Positions 9,180 to 18,093 of a DNA stretch of 64,000 nucleotides are shown piece after piece. Every line of letters begins with the position of its first letter. The first letter of the stretch is position 1. The position numbers were made by a program, and so were the translations under genes. Origin of the DNA: a marine gamma proteobacterium HTCC2080 (GTDB taxonomy: Bacteria; Pseudomonadota; Gammaproteobacteria; Pseudomonadales; Halieaceae); contig AAVV01000006.1 of the NCBI GenBank assembly GCA_000169115.1, positions 1-64,000 of the forward strand, given 5' to 3'. The notes under the pieces were generated by a model that was not told where the DNA came from, did not search any database, and saw only the letters and a program-made list of their open reading frames with translations.

Positions 9180-10559
9180 GTGCTAAATCCAAACACATCC
9201 GTCGTTCCTGGCCTCTTCCTAGCCGCCCTAGTGGCATTGTTGGGGGTTAACAGCGGTCTGTCTCAGGACATGGTTATCACGTCAGTGACGGCAACCTTGT
9301 GCATATTTTGGTGGATTTTTGAGCCCATACCAATTCCCGTAACGTCTTTATTACCCCTCGCGCTGATGCCGATGTTTGGGGTGCTTACTCCAGTCCAAAC
9401 GGGGGCTGCCTATGGTTCACCCCTTATTTTACTGCTGTTGGGCGGCTTTCTTCTATCCAGGGGGATGGAATCCACCGGCGCCCACAAGCGGGTAGCCCTG
9501 GGTGTCATTCGCTTGGTGGGTTCTGACAGTCCCAGGCGTTTGGTACTGGGTTTTATGATTGCGGGCGCAGTATTGAGTATGTGGATTTCCAATACTGCCA
9601 CTGTGTTGATGTTGTTGCCGGTTGCACTGGCAGTTCTCGATAGTGCTGAGCAAAAGGAGCGGTTGGCCGCACCGCTGTTACTGGGTCTGGCTTGGTCGTG
9701 CTCTATCGGGGGATTGGGAACCCCGATTGGTACTCCCCCCAATTTAATCTTCATGCAAGTTTATGAGGATACAACCGGGCTGACCATTGGCTTCACCCAG
9801 TGGATGTCGTGGGGGCTGCCCATTGTGGTAACCCTGATCGCCTTGGCGGCGCTTTGGTTGACTCGATCTTTGCCGGAAAAACTGAAGGTGACCCTGCCAG
9901 ATGCGGTTGCATGGCGCAGTGCGGAAAAAAGGGTTCTCATGATTTTTGGTATCACAGCCTTTTTATGGATGACGCGGGCTGGACCTTTTGGTGGCTGGCG
10001 AGAGCTGTTGGGTGTGCCGATTGCCAATGATGCGTCAGTGGCATTTTTGGCGGTGATTGTTTTATTTATTTCACGGGATGATGAAGGCGCGCCGCTGATT
10101 ACCTGGCAGGAAGCCGCCAGTATTCCTTGGGGAGTTTTATTGTTGTTTGCGGGTGGTATTTGTTTGGCGAGTGCCTTTGCGGCATCGGGCCTTTCTGCGC
10201 TCGCGGGTGAGGCTTTAGTAGGCTTGGCCACTTTGCCGACCTATCTCATGCTGCTGCTCATCTGCCTAGCGGTGATGTTCATGACTGAGGCCACTTCTAA
10301 TACGGCGACAACGGCACTGTTAATGCCGATTCTTGCAGCTGCTGCTATTGCCGCTGGAGTGGAACCTTTATTACTGATGGTGCCTGCGGCGATGAGTGCC
10401 AGCTGCGCTTTTATGCTCCCCGTAGCTACGGCGCCCAATGCGGTGATCTACGGCACCAATAGAGTGGCGATTAGCACGATGTTTCGTGAGGGTTTGCTGC
10501 TCAATTTCGTGGGAGCATTTGTGGTGTCGTTGGGATTGTGGTGGTTGCTACCGCATTAG
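9180..10559 (+). CDS. SLC13/DASS-family sodium-coupled carboxylate transporter
   Basis: A 459-residue inner-membrane protein with about 11 hydrophobic segments. The divalent anion:Na+ symporter family is shown by WWIFEPIPIPVTSLLPL near residue 40 and by the two Ser-Asn-Thr substrate/sodium motifs, SNTATVLMLLP and TSNTATTALLMP, which form the inverted-repeat binding site. Likely substrates are C4 dicarboxylates or related anions; sulfate cannot be excluded. The start is GTG with a poor ribosome site. It is kept because the first hydrophobic segment (GLFLAALVALL) belongs to the fold, and the next ATG (9270) would cut it off. The gene is not in an operon, and a strong hairpin follows it at 10600. 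Confidence 0.85.
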   Translation: MLNPNTSVVPGLFLAALVALLGVNSGLSQDMVITSVTATLCIFWWIFEPIPIPVTSLLPLALMPMFGVLTPVQTGAAYGSPLILLLLGGFLLSRGMESTGAHKRVALGVIRLVGSDSPRRLVLGFMIAGAVLSMWISNTATVLMLLPVALAVLDSAEQKERLAAPLLLGLAWSCSIGGLGTPIGTPPNLIFMQVYEDTTGLTIGFTQWMSWGLPIVVTLIALAALWLTRSLPEKLKVTLPDAVAWRSAEKRVLMIFGITAFLWMTRAGPFGGWRELLGVPIANDASVAFLAVIVLFISRDDEGAPLITWQEAASIPWGVLLLFAGGICLASAFAASGLSALAGEALVGLATLPTYLMLLLICLAVMFMTEATSNTATTALLMPILAAAAIAAGVEPLLLMVPAAMSASCAFMLPVATAPNAVIYGTNRVAISTMFREGLLLNFVGAFVVSLGLWWLLPH

Positions 10560-10599
10560 CAATGAGGGCATTGGTGACGCAATGGCTGTGTGGAGAGTG

Positions 10600-10633
10600 C
10601 CATCGCTCGTGGCGTAAACGGCCCGAGCGATGG
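10600..10633. terminator. Perfect inverted repeat between convergent genes
   Basis: CCATCGCTCG (10600-10609) pairs exactly with CGAGCGATGG (10624-10633). Inner GGC/GCC pairs extend the stem after one bulged base. It sits in the 85-bp gap between the convergent SLC13 and peroxiredoxin genes, so it could end or protect both transcripts. There is no T tract on either side, so it is not a classical intrinsic terminator. Confidence 0.5.
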
Positions 10634-10644
10634 TTAAAGCTGAT

Positions 10645-11124
10645 TTACAGCTGCGCTAACATGGTCTCAGCGGAGCTCACGTCCACACCGGGCCCTTCTT
10701 CAATGTTGAGGTGCGTCACGGTACCGTTATCTACAACCATGGCGTAGCGTTGCGATCGTGTACCTAGCCCGAACCCGCTACCATCAAGCTCCAAACCAAG
10801 CTTACCGGTAAGCTCACCGTTGCCGTCAGCTAGCATTGTTATGTGGTCGGCGTTATGTGCCTGGCCCCATGCGCCCATGACAAAGGCATCGTTGACAGAT
10901 AGACAGATGATGCTATCTATGCCCGCGGCTTTAATTTGATCGGCATGGGCTACATAGCCTGGTAGGTGTGTCATGGAGCAGCCGGGTGTGAATGCGCCGG
11001 GTACGGCAAAAAGGAGTACTTTTTTTCCATCAAACAGTTCGCTGGTGGATACGCCGCCAGGGCCATTTTCACCCATTACCATAAGGTTGGCTGCAGGGAT
11101 TGTGTCGCCGATTGCAATTGTCAT
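10645..11124 (-). CDS. Peroxiredoxin, Prx5 (AhpC/TSA, glutaredoxin-coupled type)
   Basis: A 159-residue thiol peroxidase that reduces hydrogen peroxide and alkyl hydroperoxides in the cytosol. The VPGAFTPGCS motif holds the peroxidatic cysteine (C49). A second cysteine in IICLSVND is conserved in many Prx5 proteins but is not at the usual resolving position. The length, the LPGYV block and the RSQRYAMVVDNG end are typical of the Prx5 group, which is usually recycled by glutaredoxin or glutathione. No fused glutaredoxin domain is present. The gene lies 54 bp downstream of the TetR-type gene on the same strand, so co-transcription is plausible. Confidence 0.92.
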   Translation of the reverse strand: MTIAIGDTIPAANLMVMGENGPGGVSTSELFDGKKVLLFAVPGAFTPGCSMTHLPGYVAHADQIKAAGIDSIICLSVNDAFVMGAWGQAHNADHITMLADGNGELTGKLGLELDGSGFGLGTRSQRYAMVVDNGTVTHLNIEEGPGVDVSSAETMLAQL

Positions 11125-11178
11125 ATAAATTTTCCTGAGTAAGTAAAGCGGGCGTATTTTGTAACGTATACCGATGGA

Positions 11179-11862
11179 TCAGTCCAGTGGTTGGGTCTCT
11201 TCGTCAACCATTTGTCGGTAAAGTTGCTCGCAAACATTATAGAAATTGCGTTGCTCACTCCCGAGGTAGGGTGCACAGTGAGATAGAATTTGGAGTACGC
11301 CACGGTGAACCAACAACATCTCGGCGTCTTCAGGGTTCAGTATTGGGTCGTAACTCAGCCAGCAGGTCATACACAGTGTCATGGTGTTGGTGACCGTAGA
11401 CAATTGGGGGTCAGTGTCTCTACCAGCAAGGGGGATAAGTTCTGCGGCTATGTTTCCACAAACCTTTTGTTTCATTCGCAGTAACCGTCGGAAGCCGCGA
11501 TCGATGTCAGCAAAGCCGGCCATAACACTACGAGGGCTTTCATAGAGATACCGATATTCCAGCATTTTTTCTAAAATTACAGTCAGAAACAGCCAGCTGG
11601 TTTCTATGGGAGATGTCGACCGGTCGCCGGTGAATAATCCCGGAGGCTGAATCGCAGGGCCCATGAGAACAAGCATCTCTCGCTGCATTTTGGCGAAGAG
11701 CGCAAGATGCAGCGCCTCTTTACCCTTAAAATGGTAGTAAAGGTTGCCAGTGCTTATCCCTAGCTCCAATGCGACGTCAGAAGCAGTGACCGAGCCCTCT
11801 CCGCGAGCGTTAAAAAGGTCCCGCGTAATGTTTAAAATGTGTTCCGCGGTCTTCACAGCCAC
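11179..11862 (-). CDS. TetR-family transcriptional regulator
   Basis: A 227-residue one-component regulator. The N-terminal helix-turn-helix is clear (VTASDVALELGISTGNLYYHFKGKEAL, given in parts: VTASDVALEL at about 25-34 and GISTGNLYYHF at about 35-45). The C-terminal ligand-binding part is helical and matches a TetR C-terminal group with conserved Trp/Tyr residues (SPRSVMAGFADIDRGF region). Ligand and targets are unknown. The closest candidates by position are the downstream peroxiredoxin gene and the gene itself. The sequence begins after a terminator at 11993-12016, so it has its own promoter in 11863-11990. Confidence 0.88.
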   Translation of the reverse strand: MAVKTAEHILNITRDLFNARGEGSVTASDVALELGISTGNLYYHFKGKEALHLALFAKMQREMLVLMGPAIQPPGLFTGDRSTSPIETSWLFLTVILEKMLEYRYLYESPRSVMAGFADIDRGFRRLLRMKQKVCGNIAAELIPLAGRDTDPQLSTVTNTMTLCMTCWLSYDPILNPEDAEMLLVHRGVLQILSHCAPYLGSEQRNFYNVCEQLYRQMVDEETQPLD

Positions 11863-11992
11863 AGCAGGCTCCCAAGGCTTGCCAAGAAGTATGACGGGCA
11901 GCTTACCCTAGCTGTTAAGCAGAGTCCGCCTCGTCTTGCACTGGGACTGGGTATTGATCGTTAAGTCTCTGGAAATCGTCTATTTTTGAACC

Positions 11993-12016
11993 AAAAAAAG
12001 GGAGGCAGTGCCTCCC
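11993..12016 (-). terminator. Intrinsic terminator of the phasin-like gene
   Basis: Read on the minus strand, the 7-bp stem GGGAGGC/GCCTCCC (12010-12016 with 12000-12006, 3-nt loop) is followed by seven Ts (11999-11993). It lies 20 bp after the stop of the phasin-like gene and separates it from the TetR gene. Confidence 0.88.
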
Positions 12017-12036
12017 TGAACTCTGCAGGACCGGGT

Positions 12037-12558
12037 TTATGCAGTTTTGGTCACCTTTGCGCGCAGATCATCAAATCGCGCTTTAGCCTTGCTCATTTGC
12101 TCGTCGAGCATAGTGCGATCGGTAAGAGCGTCGAGCTCTAGATCTTCAAAGGCCTTCAGGGCATCCTTTTCTACAGCGGTGCCGCGCTTTACGAGGTTTT
12201 CGTAAACCGCTTCAGCCTGTTTGCGACGGTCATTAAGTTTGCCCTGAGCTTCGTCTACCTGGCTTTGTAACATTTCCAGTTGCTCAAGTACTTGATCGTA
12301 AGCCATGCCGTAAACGCCTAGACCGGCGCGCAGTGCGTTGCGACTGGTTTCAACAGCCACAGAGCGGAGGTCACGAGGCGCGGCTTTGCTAGCGGCAGCT
12401 GAGCGCTTGGTGCGTGTTTTCGCCGTTGTAGCCTTAGCGGGTGCTTTTTTGGCAGCGGGCTTTTTAACAGCGGCTTTTTTAGGTGCAATTTTTTTGCTCG
12501 CAACAGCCTTCTTGGCCGGTGTCTTGCGTGCTTTAGGGGTAGCTTTGGTGTCAGCCAT
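12037..12558 (-). CDS. Phasin-like protein with an N-terminal histone-H1-like tail
   Basis: The first 65 or so of the 173 residues are almost entirely Lys, Ala, Pro, Thr and Arg (KAAVKKPAAKKAPAKA pattern), like the DNA-binding tail of PhaF/AlgP. The rest is a helical domain starting ALRAGLGVYGMAYDQ with later VYENLVKRGTAVEKDAL. It resembles the granule-associated phasin family that coats polyhydroxyalkanoate inclusions. In PhaF of pseudomonads the order is phasin first and basic tail last; here it is reversed. A role linking storage granules to the nucleoid is an inference. A second PHA-type protein is encoded at 20644. The gene has its own terminator and a long AT-rich upstream region. Confidence 0.75.
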   Translation of the reverse strand: MADTKATPKARKTPAKKAVASKKIAPKKAAVKKPAAKKAPAKATTAKTRTKRSAAASKAAPRDLRSVAVETSRNALRAGLGVYGMAYDQVLEQLEMLQSQVDEAQGKLNDRRKQAEAVYENLVKRGTAVEKDALKAFEDLELDALTDRTMLDEQMSKAKARFDDLRAKVTKTA

Positions 12559-12765
12559 AGTAACTCTCTCCGTTTAGAACGATCACTTTAAGGGTATAAG
12601 CAGCGTGCTTGCTTACCCGGCCGAGACAGAATCGCTTTTATAATTAGAAAATTCTTTCTAAAAAAATAGTTAATTTTTTACAGACGTAAATCTCCGTTGG
12701 GTGCGTACAAGTGGTGTTGTGAGAGAAGCCGTCAGCGCTTGCTTTCGCGGTATACATGTTTGGCT
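12559..12765. promoter_or_regulatory. Divergent intergenic region with an AT-rich core
   Basis: This gap separates the phasin-like gene (leftward) from the RND adaptor gene (rightward) and must hold both promoters. The core 12635-12680 is strikingly AT-rich. It contains a TATAAT hexamer on the plus strand (12639-12644) and a small inverted repeat TTAGAAA/TTTCTAA (12644-12661). No good -35 box lies at the right distance, so I do not assign exact promoters. Confidence 0.35.
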
Positions 12766-13983
12766 ATGGTAATCACTGTGACGACAACCCCTACACAAAG
12801 CTTGGGCCGGCAACGCCTGACGGTTAAAAAGTTTCTGATCGCGGCACTGCTCACTGGTTCTGGACTACTGGTTTCAGGATTGGTTTTGACCGGAAAGCCG
12901 GCGCCCGTAGCCAACGTACCGCCGGAACCTCTAAGACCTGTGGTATCCGTTTTGCGAGCCCAGCCCTCGGAAATTTCCCTCGCGGTCAATACACAGGGAA
13001 CTGTTGAGGCCCGACGGCGGATAAATCTGGTGGCTGAGGTCGCTGGCAAAGTTTCAACTGTGTCAGAACGGTTTGAGGAAGGCGCTTTTTTTGACCAAGG
13101 TGACGTGCTGCTACAGCTCGAGCAAGCAGACTATGAGTTTGCAATCGCTAGGGCGCAGTCACAAGTCGCTGCTGCAGAGCAGCGTCTTGCAGAAGAGCGC
13201 GGTAGAAACCGACAAGCGAAGCGCGAATGGCGAGAGCTAGGGACTGTCGAGGCTAATGCTTTGTTCCTGCGTCAGCCGCAGATGAAAGCCGCTGAGGCTG
13301 CGCTAAAAGCTTCAGTGGCGGATTTGTCAGCCGCCCAACTTGCATTATCTAGAACTGAGATTCGGGCACCTTTCAGTGGCCGCATTGAGTCTAAACGGGC
13401 GGATCTTGGGCAATATATCGCTCCAGGTGTGGCGGTGGCCGAAATCTATGCGACCGATATCGTCGATGTCGCTCTACCTTTGAATGATAGTCAGCTTGCG
13501 GCGCTTAAATTGCCGATGAACGCGAATGTAGCTTTGGGAATCCCTGTCATTCTGAGTACTGCTTTTGGGGGACGTGAGTGGCAGTGGCAGGCTCAAATTC
13601 GAAGGGTGCAGGCGGTGGTCGACAGGCAGTCCAGAACAGTCAATGCGATCGCTGAGGTACTACAGCCTTTTGAGTCAGAGGTCTCGGGGCGCCCCCCTCT
13701 CACGCCGGGTATGTTTGTGCGAGCGGAAATACCCACCCCCCCAATCCCCAATCTGGTGCAACTGCCTGCGTCAGCACTGCGCTCGGACAATACGGTATTG
13801 GTGGTGGGAACGGGCGAGAAGCTTGTTCGCCAGCCTGTGACGGTGCAACGCCGGACCGAGCATTGGGCCTGGGTGTCAGGTCTTACTGAGGGAAGCCGCA
13901 TTGTTCGCGCTCAGACGGGGCTTTTGGTCGTTGGCCTCACTGTTGAGGTTGCTGGAACAGCCATTGCTCTGGGAGACGGATAG
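12766..13983 (+). CDS. RND efflux periplasmic adaptor (membrane fusion protein)
   Basis: The protein has one N-terminal hydrophobic anchor (about residues 20-45), then a beta-barrel/lipoyl/alpha-hairpin architecture. The lipoyl halves are near VNTQGTVEARRRINLVAEVAGKV and LSRTEIRAPFSGRIESKRADLGQYI, each only partly quoted. The coiled hairpin between them is rich in Ala, Glu, Gln and Arg. It would bridge the inner-membrane permease and an outer-membrane channel. The start is uncertain. ATG at 12766 gives a short basic leader before the anchor; an ATG-less extension to 12697 and a GTG at 12778 are alternatives. The permease gene follows after 2 bp. No TolC-like gene is in the window. Confidence 0.9.
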   Translation: MVITVTTTPTQSLGRQRLTVKKFLIAALLTGSGLLVSGLVLTGKPAPVANVPPEPLRPVVSVLRAQPSEISLAVNTQGTVEARRRINLVAEVAGKVSTVSERFEEGAFFDQGDVLLQLEQADYEFAIARAQSQVAAAEQRLAEERGRNRQAKREWRELGTVEANALFLRQPQMKAAEAALKASVADLSAAQLALSRTEIRAPFSGRIESKRADLGQYIAPGVAVAEIYATDIVDVALPLNDSQLAALKLPMNANVALGIPVILSTAFGGREWQWQAQIRRVQAVVDRQSRTVNAIAEVLQPFESEVSGRPPLTPGMFVRAEIPTPPIPNLVQLPASALRSDNTVLVVGTGEKLVRQPVTVQRRTEHWAWVSGLTEGSRIVRAQTGLLVVGLTVEVAGTAIALGDG

Positions 13984-13985
13984 TC

Positions 13986-16900
13986 ATGCAAGGTCCCTTG
14001 AGTTGGATGATAAAAAATCCTATCGCCGCCAACCTGCTGATGCTGCTATTGATTGTTGGCGGTGTCCTGACGACCCCCAGCCTCGATAAACAGTTTTTTC
14101 CTACCGCTCAGATCAATCAGGTAAGCGTGACGATGCCATTCCCTGGTGCGGGTCCTGCAGAGGTGGAAGAGCAAATTTCCGTCCGTATTGAAGAGGCGAT
14201 ACACGATTTAAACGGCATTAAAGAAATTCGCTCTACGGCGGTGCAGGGGCTTGGCACGGTGATGGTTGAGGCCACGCAGAATTACCCCATGCAGCGATTG
14301 ACCTCTGACATTAAGACGCGAGTTGATGCCATCAATAGCTTTCCCGCTGATGCAGAGCGGCCCATAGTCACGGAAATCACCTATCGACATTTGATGACAG
14401 TGGTGCAGCTGTCTGGCGATCTCGATGAATATGAACTTAAGGAGCTCGGTGAGGCGCTAAGGGATGATCTTGCAAGGCAGCCCTGGGTATCCATGGTGGA
14501 TCTCATTACGGCCCGACCTTATGAAGTTTCTATTAATATTTCTGAGACCATGTTGAGGCGCTACGGGCTTACTTTTGATCAGGTAGTTGCGGCGATTCAG
14601 GGAACGTCTCTCAACCTTCCCGCAGGCGCGATTAAAACTCAGGAAGGTGATGTTCGTGTACAAACTCGCGGCCAAGCTTACGGCAGAGCAGATTTTGAGC
14701 GCATCACACTACTGACGCAAACAGATGGGACTGAATTGCTCTTAGGTGACGTGGCCATCATCGAAGACGGGTTTGTGGATTTAGACCTCAATGTCACTTT
14801 CGATGAGAATCCTGCGTTGGGGCTTAGAGTCTATGTAACCTCCAACCCCGATGTGCTCAAAACTAATCAAGTCGTCAAGGATTGGGTGGCCGAGCAGCAG
14901 CTTAGCTTGCCGCCGGGGGTGAGCCTAACCATTTGGCGGGACATTTCTAAGTCTTTTCGTGGGCGGGTGACAACACTCTTGGAGAACGGTATTGGTGGTT
15001 TGCTATTAGTGGCCGCTGTCTTGGTGCTGTTTTTGAGACCTAAGTTGGCATTTTGGGTGGGTAGTGGAATCGCGGTAGCTTTTCTGGGAACCCTCTTCAT
15101 GCTGCAGTTCACCGGGATAAGTCTTAATATGATTTCCCTGTTTGCCTTCCTCCTGGTTCTTGGAATTGTGGTTGACGACGCCATTATCGTAGGGGAGTCA
15201 ATTCACACTCACCAGGCACGCGGCGAACGAGGTCACGTCGGTGCACTGTTAGGTGTTCGAGGTGTTTTTAAACCGGTGATGTTCGCCGTTATCAGTACCA
15301 TGATTTTCTTTGTGCCCATGCTTTTACTCCCGGGAGATTGGTCAACGGCTGCCCGATCGATACCTGTCGTTGTGCTGCTGGCCCTCGCATTTTCTCTCGT
15401 CGAATGTCTGCTGATTTTGCCCGCACACTTGGCACATTTAGGCCCTGAAAAAGAACCTAAAACACGCGTCATGCAGCGCCTCGCAGGTTGGAGGCAGGCT
15501 TGTGCGTCAGGCATGGTTTGGTTTGCAAGGTATCGTTATAGACCGTTCCTTCGCTGGGCGCTAAGCCATCACTACGCGGCGGCGGGTGTCTTTTTGGTCG
15601 CCTTCTCTATGAGCATTGCGCTCTACGGTGGTGGCTGGGTGCGTTCAGCGTTTTTTCCAAAGGTAAATAGCGATTATGTTGTAGCCTCAGTTGAAATGCC
15701 TGAGGGCGGACCTTATTCCGATACCGTAGCGTTGCGAGATCGCATGGTCGCGGCCGCGCAAGTTTTAAAGGCAGACTGGAATGCGCGTCCCGAATTTTTC
15801 GTGACTCCCGCCATCAGCCATGTCTCGGCTACCACCAACGACAACAAAATCAATATTGAGATTGGGACGGTGTCAGAGGGCGTCGATACAGAACAGATTG
15901 CCCTAGATTTTCGCGACCTCGTGGGTCCGGTGCCTCAGGCGAAAGAAATTCGGATGGACTTTACCATTCAAGATCCAGGCAAGCAGATTAAGTTGCTGTT
16001 CGCCTCTCGTAACACTGAAGATTTAGAGGGTTTGGCACCAAGGGTACGAGCGGCTTTGCTCGCCTATCCCGGCGTTTTCGACGTCAGCGATAGCTTTGAT
16101 TCACCTCGGGATGAGGTGGTGCTAGACCTTAAGCCTGCAGCGGAAGCATTGGGCGTGACGCTGGCGAGTGTCGCGAAGCAGGTGCGGCAAGCATTTTATG
16201 GCGCAGAGGCTCAACGTATTCCAAGGGGCCGTGAAGACGTGAAGGTCATGGTTCGTTATCCTGAAAGCGAGCGGCGTTCACTAGCTAACCTCGACGAAAT
16301 GTATATTCGCACACCTACCGGCAAGGAGGTTCCTTTCGGGACAGTGGCCACGTATCGCATTGAACCCGGGTATCAGAAGTTGGAGCGTTTGAACCGCATG
16401 CGCACCCTAGAGATTGGCGCCGACGTTCGGGCCGATGGTGCCAGCCCCCGTGCAGTGGTGGACGGCATTGTCGTCAATAAGCTGCCTTTGTGGCAGCAAG
16501 AGTACCCGGGTCTGGAGCTGAATTTAGACGGAGAACTTCAGGAAGAGGCCGAGTTTAAGAGTTCTATGCTGATGTTCATGGGGTTGGCCATGCTTGTAAT
16601 TTTTGGTCTTATGGCGATTGCCTTCAAATCCTATTGGCAGCCCTTTTTGGTACTGACCGCCATTCCTTTTGGCATCATGGGGGCCATTTTTGGCCACGCC
16701 TTGCTCGACTGGGAAGTCAGCATCTTCTCCATGATGGGTGTTATTGCCTGCGCTGGCGTCGTGGTCAACGACAACCTGGTGCTAATTGATCGCATTAACC
16801 ATTTGCGCGAGCAAGGCTACGAACTTTGGGATGCGTTGCTGCAAGGCGCAGAGGATAGGTTCCGCCCCATTATTTTGACGTCTTTGACCACATTCGTGGG

Positions 16901-17123
16901 GCTGCTGCCCATCATGTCTGAGACAAGCGTTCAGGCTCAGTTTTTGATTCCAATGGTCACATCCTTGGCCTTTGGCGTTTTATTTGCCACCGGTGTGACC
17001 CTTGTTTTGGTTCCAGCGCTTTATTTGGTCGGAGATGACGTAACGGGTTTTCTACAGCGACTGCTAGGCGGGGACAAAGTCTCGGCAGCCACTGATTCCT
17101 CGGTAGTAACGACAGCCCATTGA
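13986..17123 (+). CDS. RND efflux permease, AcrB/HAE-1-like
   Basis: A 1045-residue proton-driven inner-membrane pump. The layout is classic: one N-terminal membrane helix, a large periplasmic loop, six helices around 340-560, a second periplasmic loop, and five helices at about 860-1030. The proton-relay aspartates are present in helix 4 (LGIVVDDAIIVGES), as are the RPIILTSLTTFVGLLPI block and the VVVNDNLVLID repeat. It matches the group of adaptor-linked pumps often found in marine gammaproteobacteria; the substrate is unknown. It starts 2 bp after the adaptor stop, so the two are co-expressed. The last residues are polar and not conserved. Confidence 0.93.
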   Translation: MQGPLSWMIKNPIAANLLMLLLIVGGVLTTPSLDKQFFPTAQINQVSVTMPFPGAGPAEVEEQISVRIEEAIHDLNGIKEIRSTAVQGLGTVMVEATQNYPMQRLTSDIKTRVDAINSFPADAERPIVTEITYRHLMTVVQLSGDLDEYELKELGEALRDDLARQPWVSMVDLITARPYEVSINISETMLRRYGLTFDQVVAAIQGTSLNLPAGAIKTQEGDVRVQTRGQAYGRADFERITLLTQTDGTELLLGDVAIIEDGFVDLDLNVTFDENPALGLRVYVTSNPDVLKTNQVVKDWVAEQQLSLPPGVSLTIWRDISKSFRGRVTTLLENGIGGLLLVAAVLVLFLRPKLAFWVGSGIAVAFLGTLFMLQFTGISLNMISLFAFLLVLGIVVDDAIIVGESIHTHQARGERGHVGALLGVRGVFKPVMFAVISTMIFFVPMLLLPGDWSTAARSIPVVVLLALAFSLVECLLILPAHLAHLGPEKEPKTRVMQRLAGWRQACASGMVWFARYRYRPFLRWALSHHYAAAGVFLVAFSMSIALYGGGWVRSAFFPKVNSDYVVASVEMPEGGPYSDTVALRDRMVAAAQVLKADWNARPEFFVTPAISHVSATTNDNKINIEIGTVSEGVDTEQIALDFRDLVGPVPQAKEIRMDFTIQDPGKQIKLLFASRNTEDLEGLAPRVRAALLAYPGVFDVSDSFDSPRDEVVLDLKPAAEALGVTLASVAKQVRQAFYGAEAQRIPRGREDVKVMVRYPESERRSLANLDEMYIRTPTGKEVPFGTVATYRIEPGYQKLERLNRMRTLEIGADVRADGASPRAVVDGIVVNKLPLWQQEYPGLELNLDGELQEEAEFKSSMLMFMGLAMLVIFGLMAIAFKSYWQPFLVLTAIPFGIMGAIFGHALLDWEVSIFSMMGVIACAGVVVNDNLVLIDRINHLREQGYELWDALLQGAEDRFRPIILTSLTTFVGLLPIMSETSVQAQFLIPMVTSLAFGVLFATGVTLVLVPALYLVGDDVTGFLQRLLGGDKVSAATDSSVVTTAH

Positions 17124-17208
17124 GCGTCGCGCTACGGATTCATTGACTGAGGGCGGCGTGAAAGTTTGAACAAAGTCTACGGTTTGTTAATTAGGCGTTG
17201 GATTTTAG

Positions 17209-18012
17209 TCAATAGCCTAGTAACTGTAGCTCTTTATCGCAGCTAGTCATAATGCGCTGGCGAAAATTGGGCGCGATCTCAGACCCGGATAGGGAAACAA
17301 ATTCAAATTGGTGATTGGGGTTGTGCTCTCGGTAAGTTGCTTCTTGATTGCGCATACATTCGCGAGAGGCAGCCTCTACCGCTCCCGTAATAGCGGCCTC
17401 AGGTAAGTGCCACCCAAAGTTTGCGTCTATAGCACGCAGCTCCTTTTCACTGTTTTCAACCAGATCTTCGTAGCGCAAGAGATGGATAAAAATCACATCT
17501 GATGCAAAGCTATTATCTACCAGCCACCCCTGAACGTGCCGCTTCCACGCTTCTATGCCGAGTATGGGGTGATCCAGGAAATCCTCAGTATTATCAGATT
17601 GCCACCAACCCCTGCCAATGGCGTAGCGTAGATTACTGGCCATGACCTCGACCGGATGCCGAACAAGATAGAGGCCATGAATAAACTGTGGGGAGAAGAC
17701 TGAGTGAATTTTATAAAACCTAAGTGGTGGATCCTGGAAGGCATGAGACGTTACATGCTCGCCTATACACAAATCGGCAATATAGTTCCGAACTGAGGCA
17801 AAGGTAGCTCTAGCGCGATAGCCGTTGGCGATGAGCAGTGCATTTGCGATCAATACCGTAAGGAATGTCACCCCGGACTTCGGAAATTCACAAATGTAAA
17901 AATCTGTGGCGCTTGGGTCAGAGCGTAATTGCGTCAGCTGCTTTGTCATGTTTGGAGCTGACTCGGTTTGTAGGGGCGTTACACCAGTCTGGTTTTGGTT
18001 TTTCTGAGTCAC
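17209..18012 (-). CDS. Sulfotransferase-family protein
   Basis: A 267-residue soluble protein with both PAPS-binding signatures. The 5'-phosphosulfate loop is PKSGVTFL (44-51). The 3'-phosphate motif is R118-x7-S126 in LVRHPVEVMASNLRY. It should transfer sulfate from PAPS to a hydroxyl or amine of an unknown acceptor such as a glycan, lipid or small molecule. The first 30 residues are polar and variable. The gene stands alone, convergent with the RND permease and 81 bp upstream, in transcription order, of the pckA terminus. There are no glycosyltransferase or PAPS-synthesis genes nearby, so the context does not reveal the acceptor. Confidence 0.82.
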   Translation of the reverse strand: MTQKNQNQTGVTPLQTESAPNMTKQLTQLRSDPSATDFYICEFPKSGVTFLTVLIANALLIANGYRARATFASVRNYIADLCIGEHVTSHAFQDPPLRFYKIHSVFSPQFIHGLYLVRHPVEVMASNLRYAIGRGWWQSDNTEDFLDHPILGIEAWKRHVQGWLVDNSFASDVIFIHLLRYEDLVENSEKELRAIDANFGWHLPEAAITGAVEAASRECMRNQEATYREHNPNHQFEFVSLSGSEIAPNFRQRIMTSCDKELQLLGY

Positions 18013-18093
18013 AACCGTGTCTCGTTTGGTGGTCGCGGGTGAGCTGCAGCGGCTTGTACTAAGCGTCTATGTGGGTTCCGCGACACCACAGTT

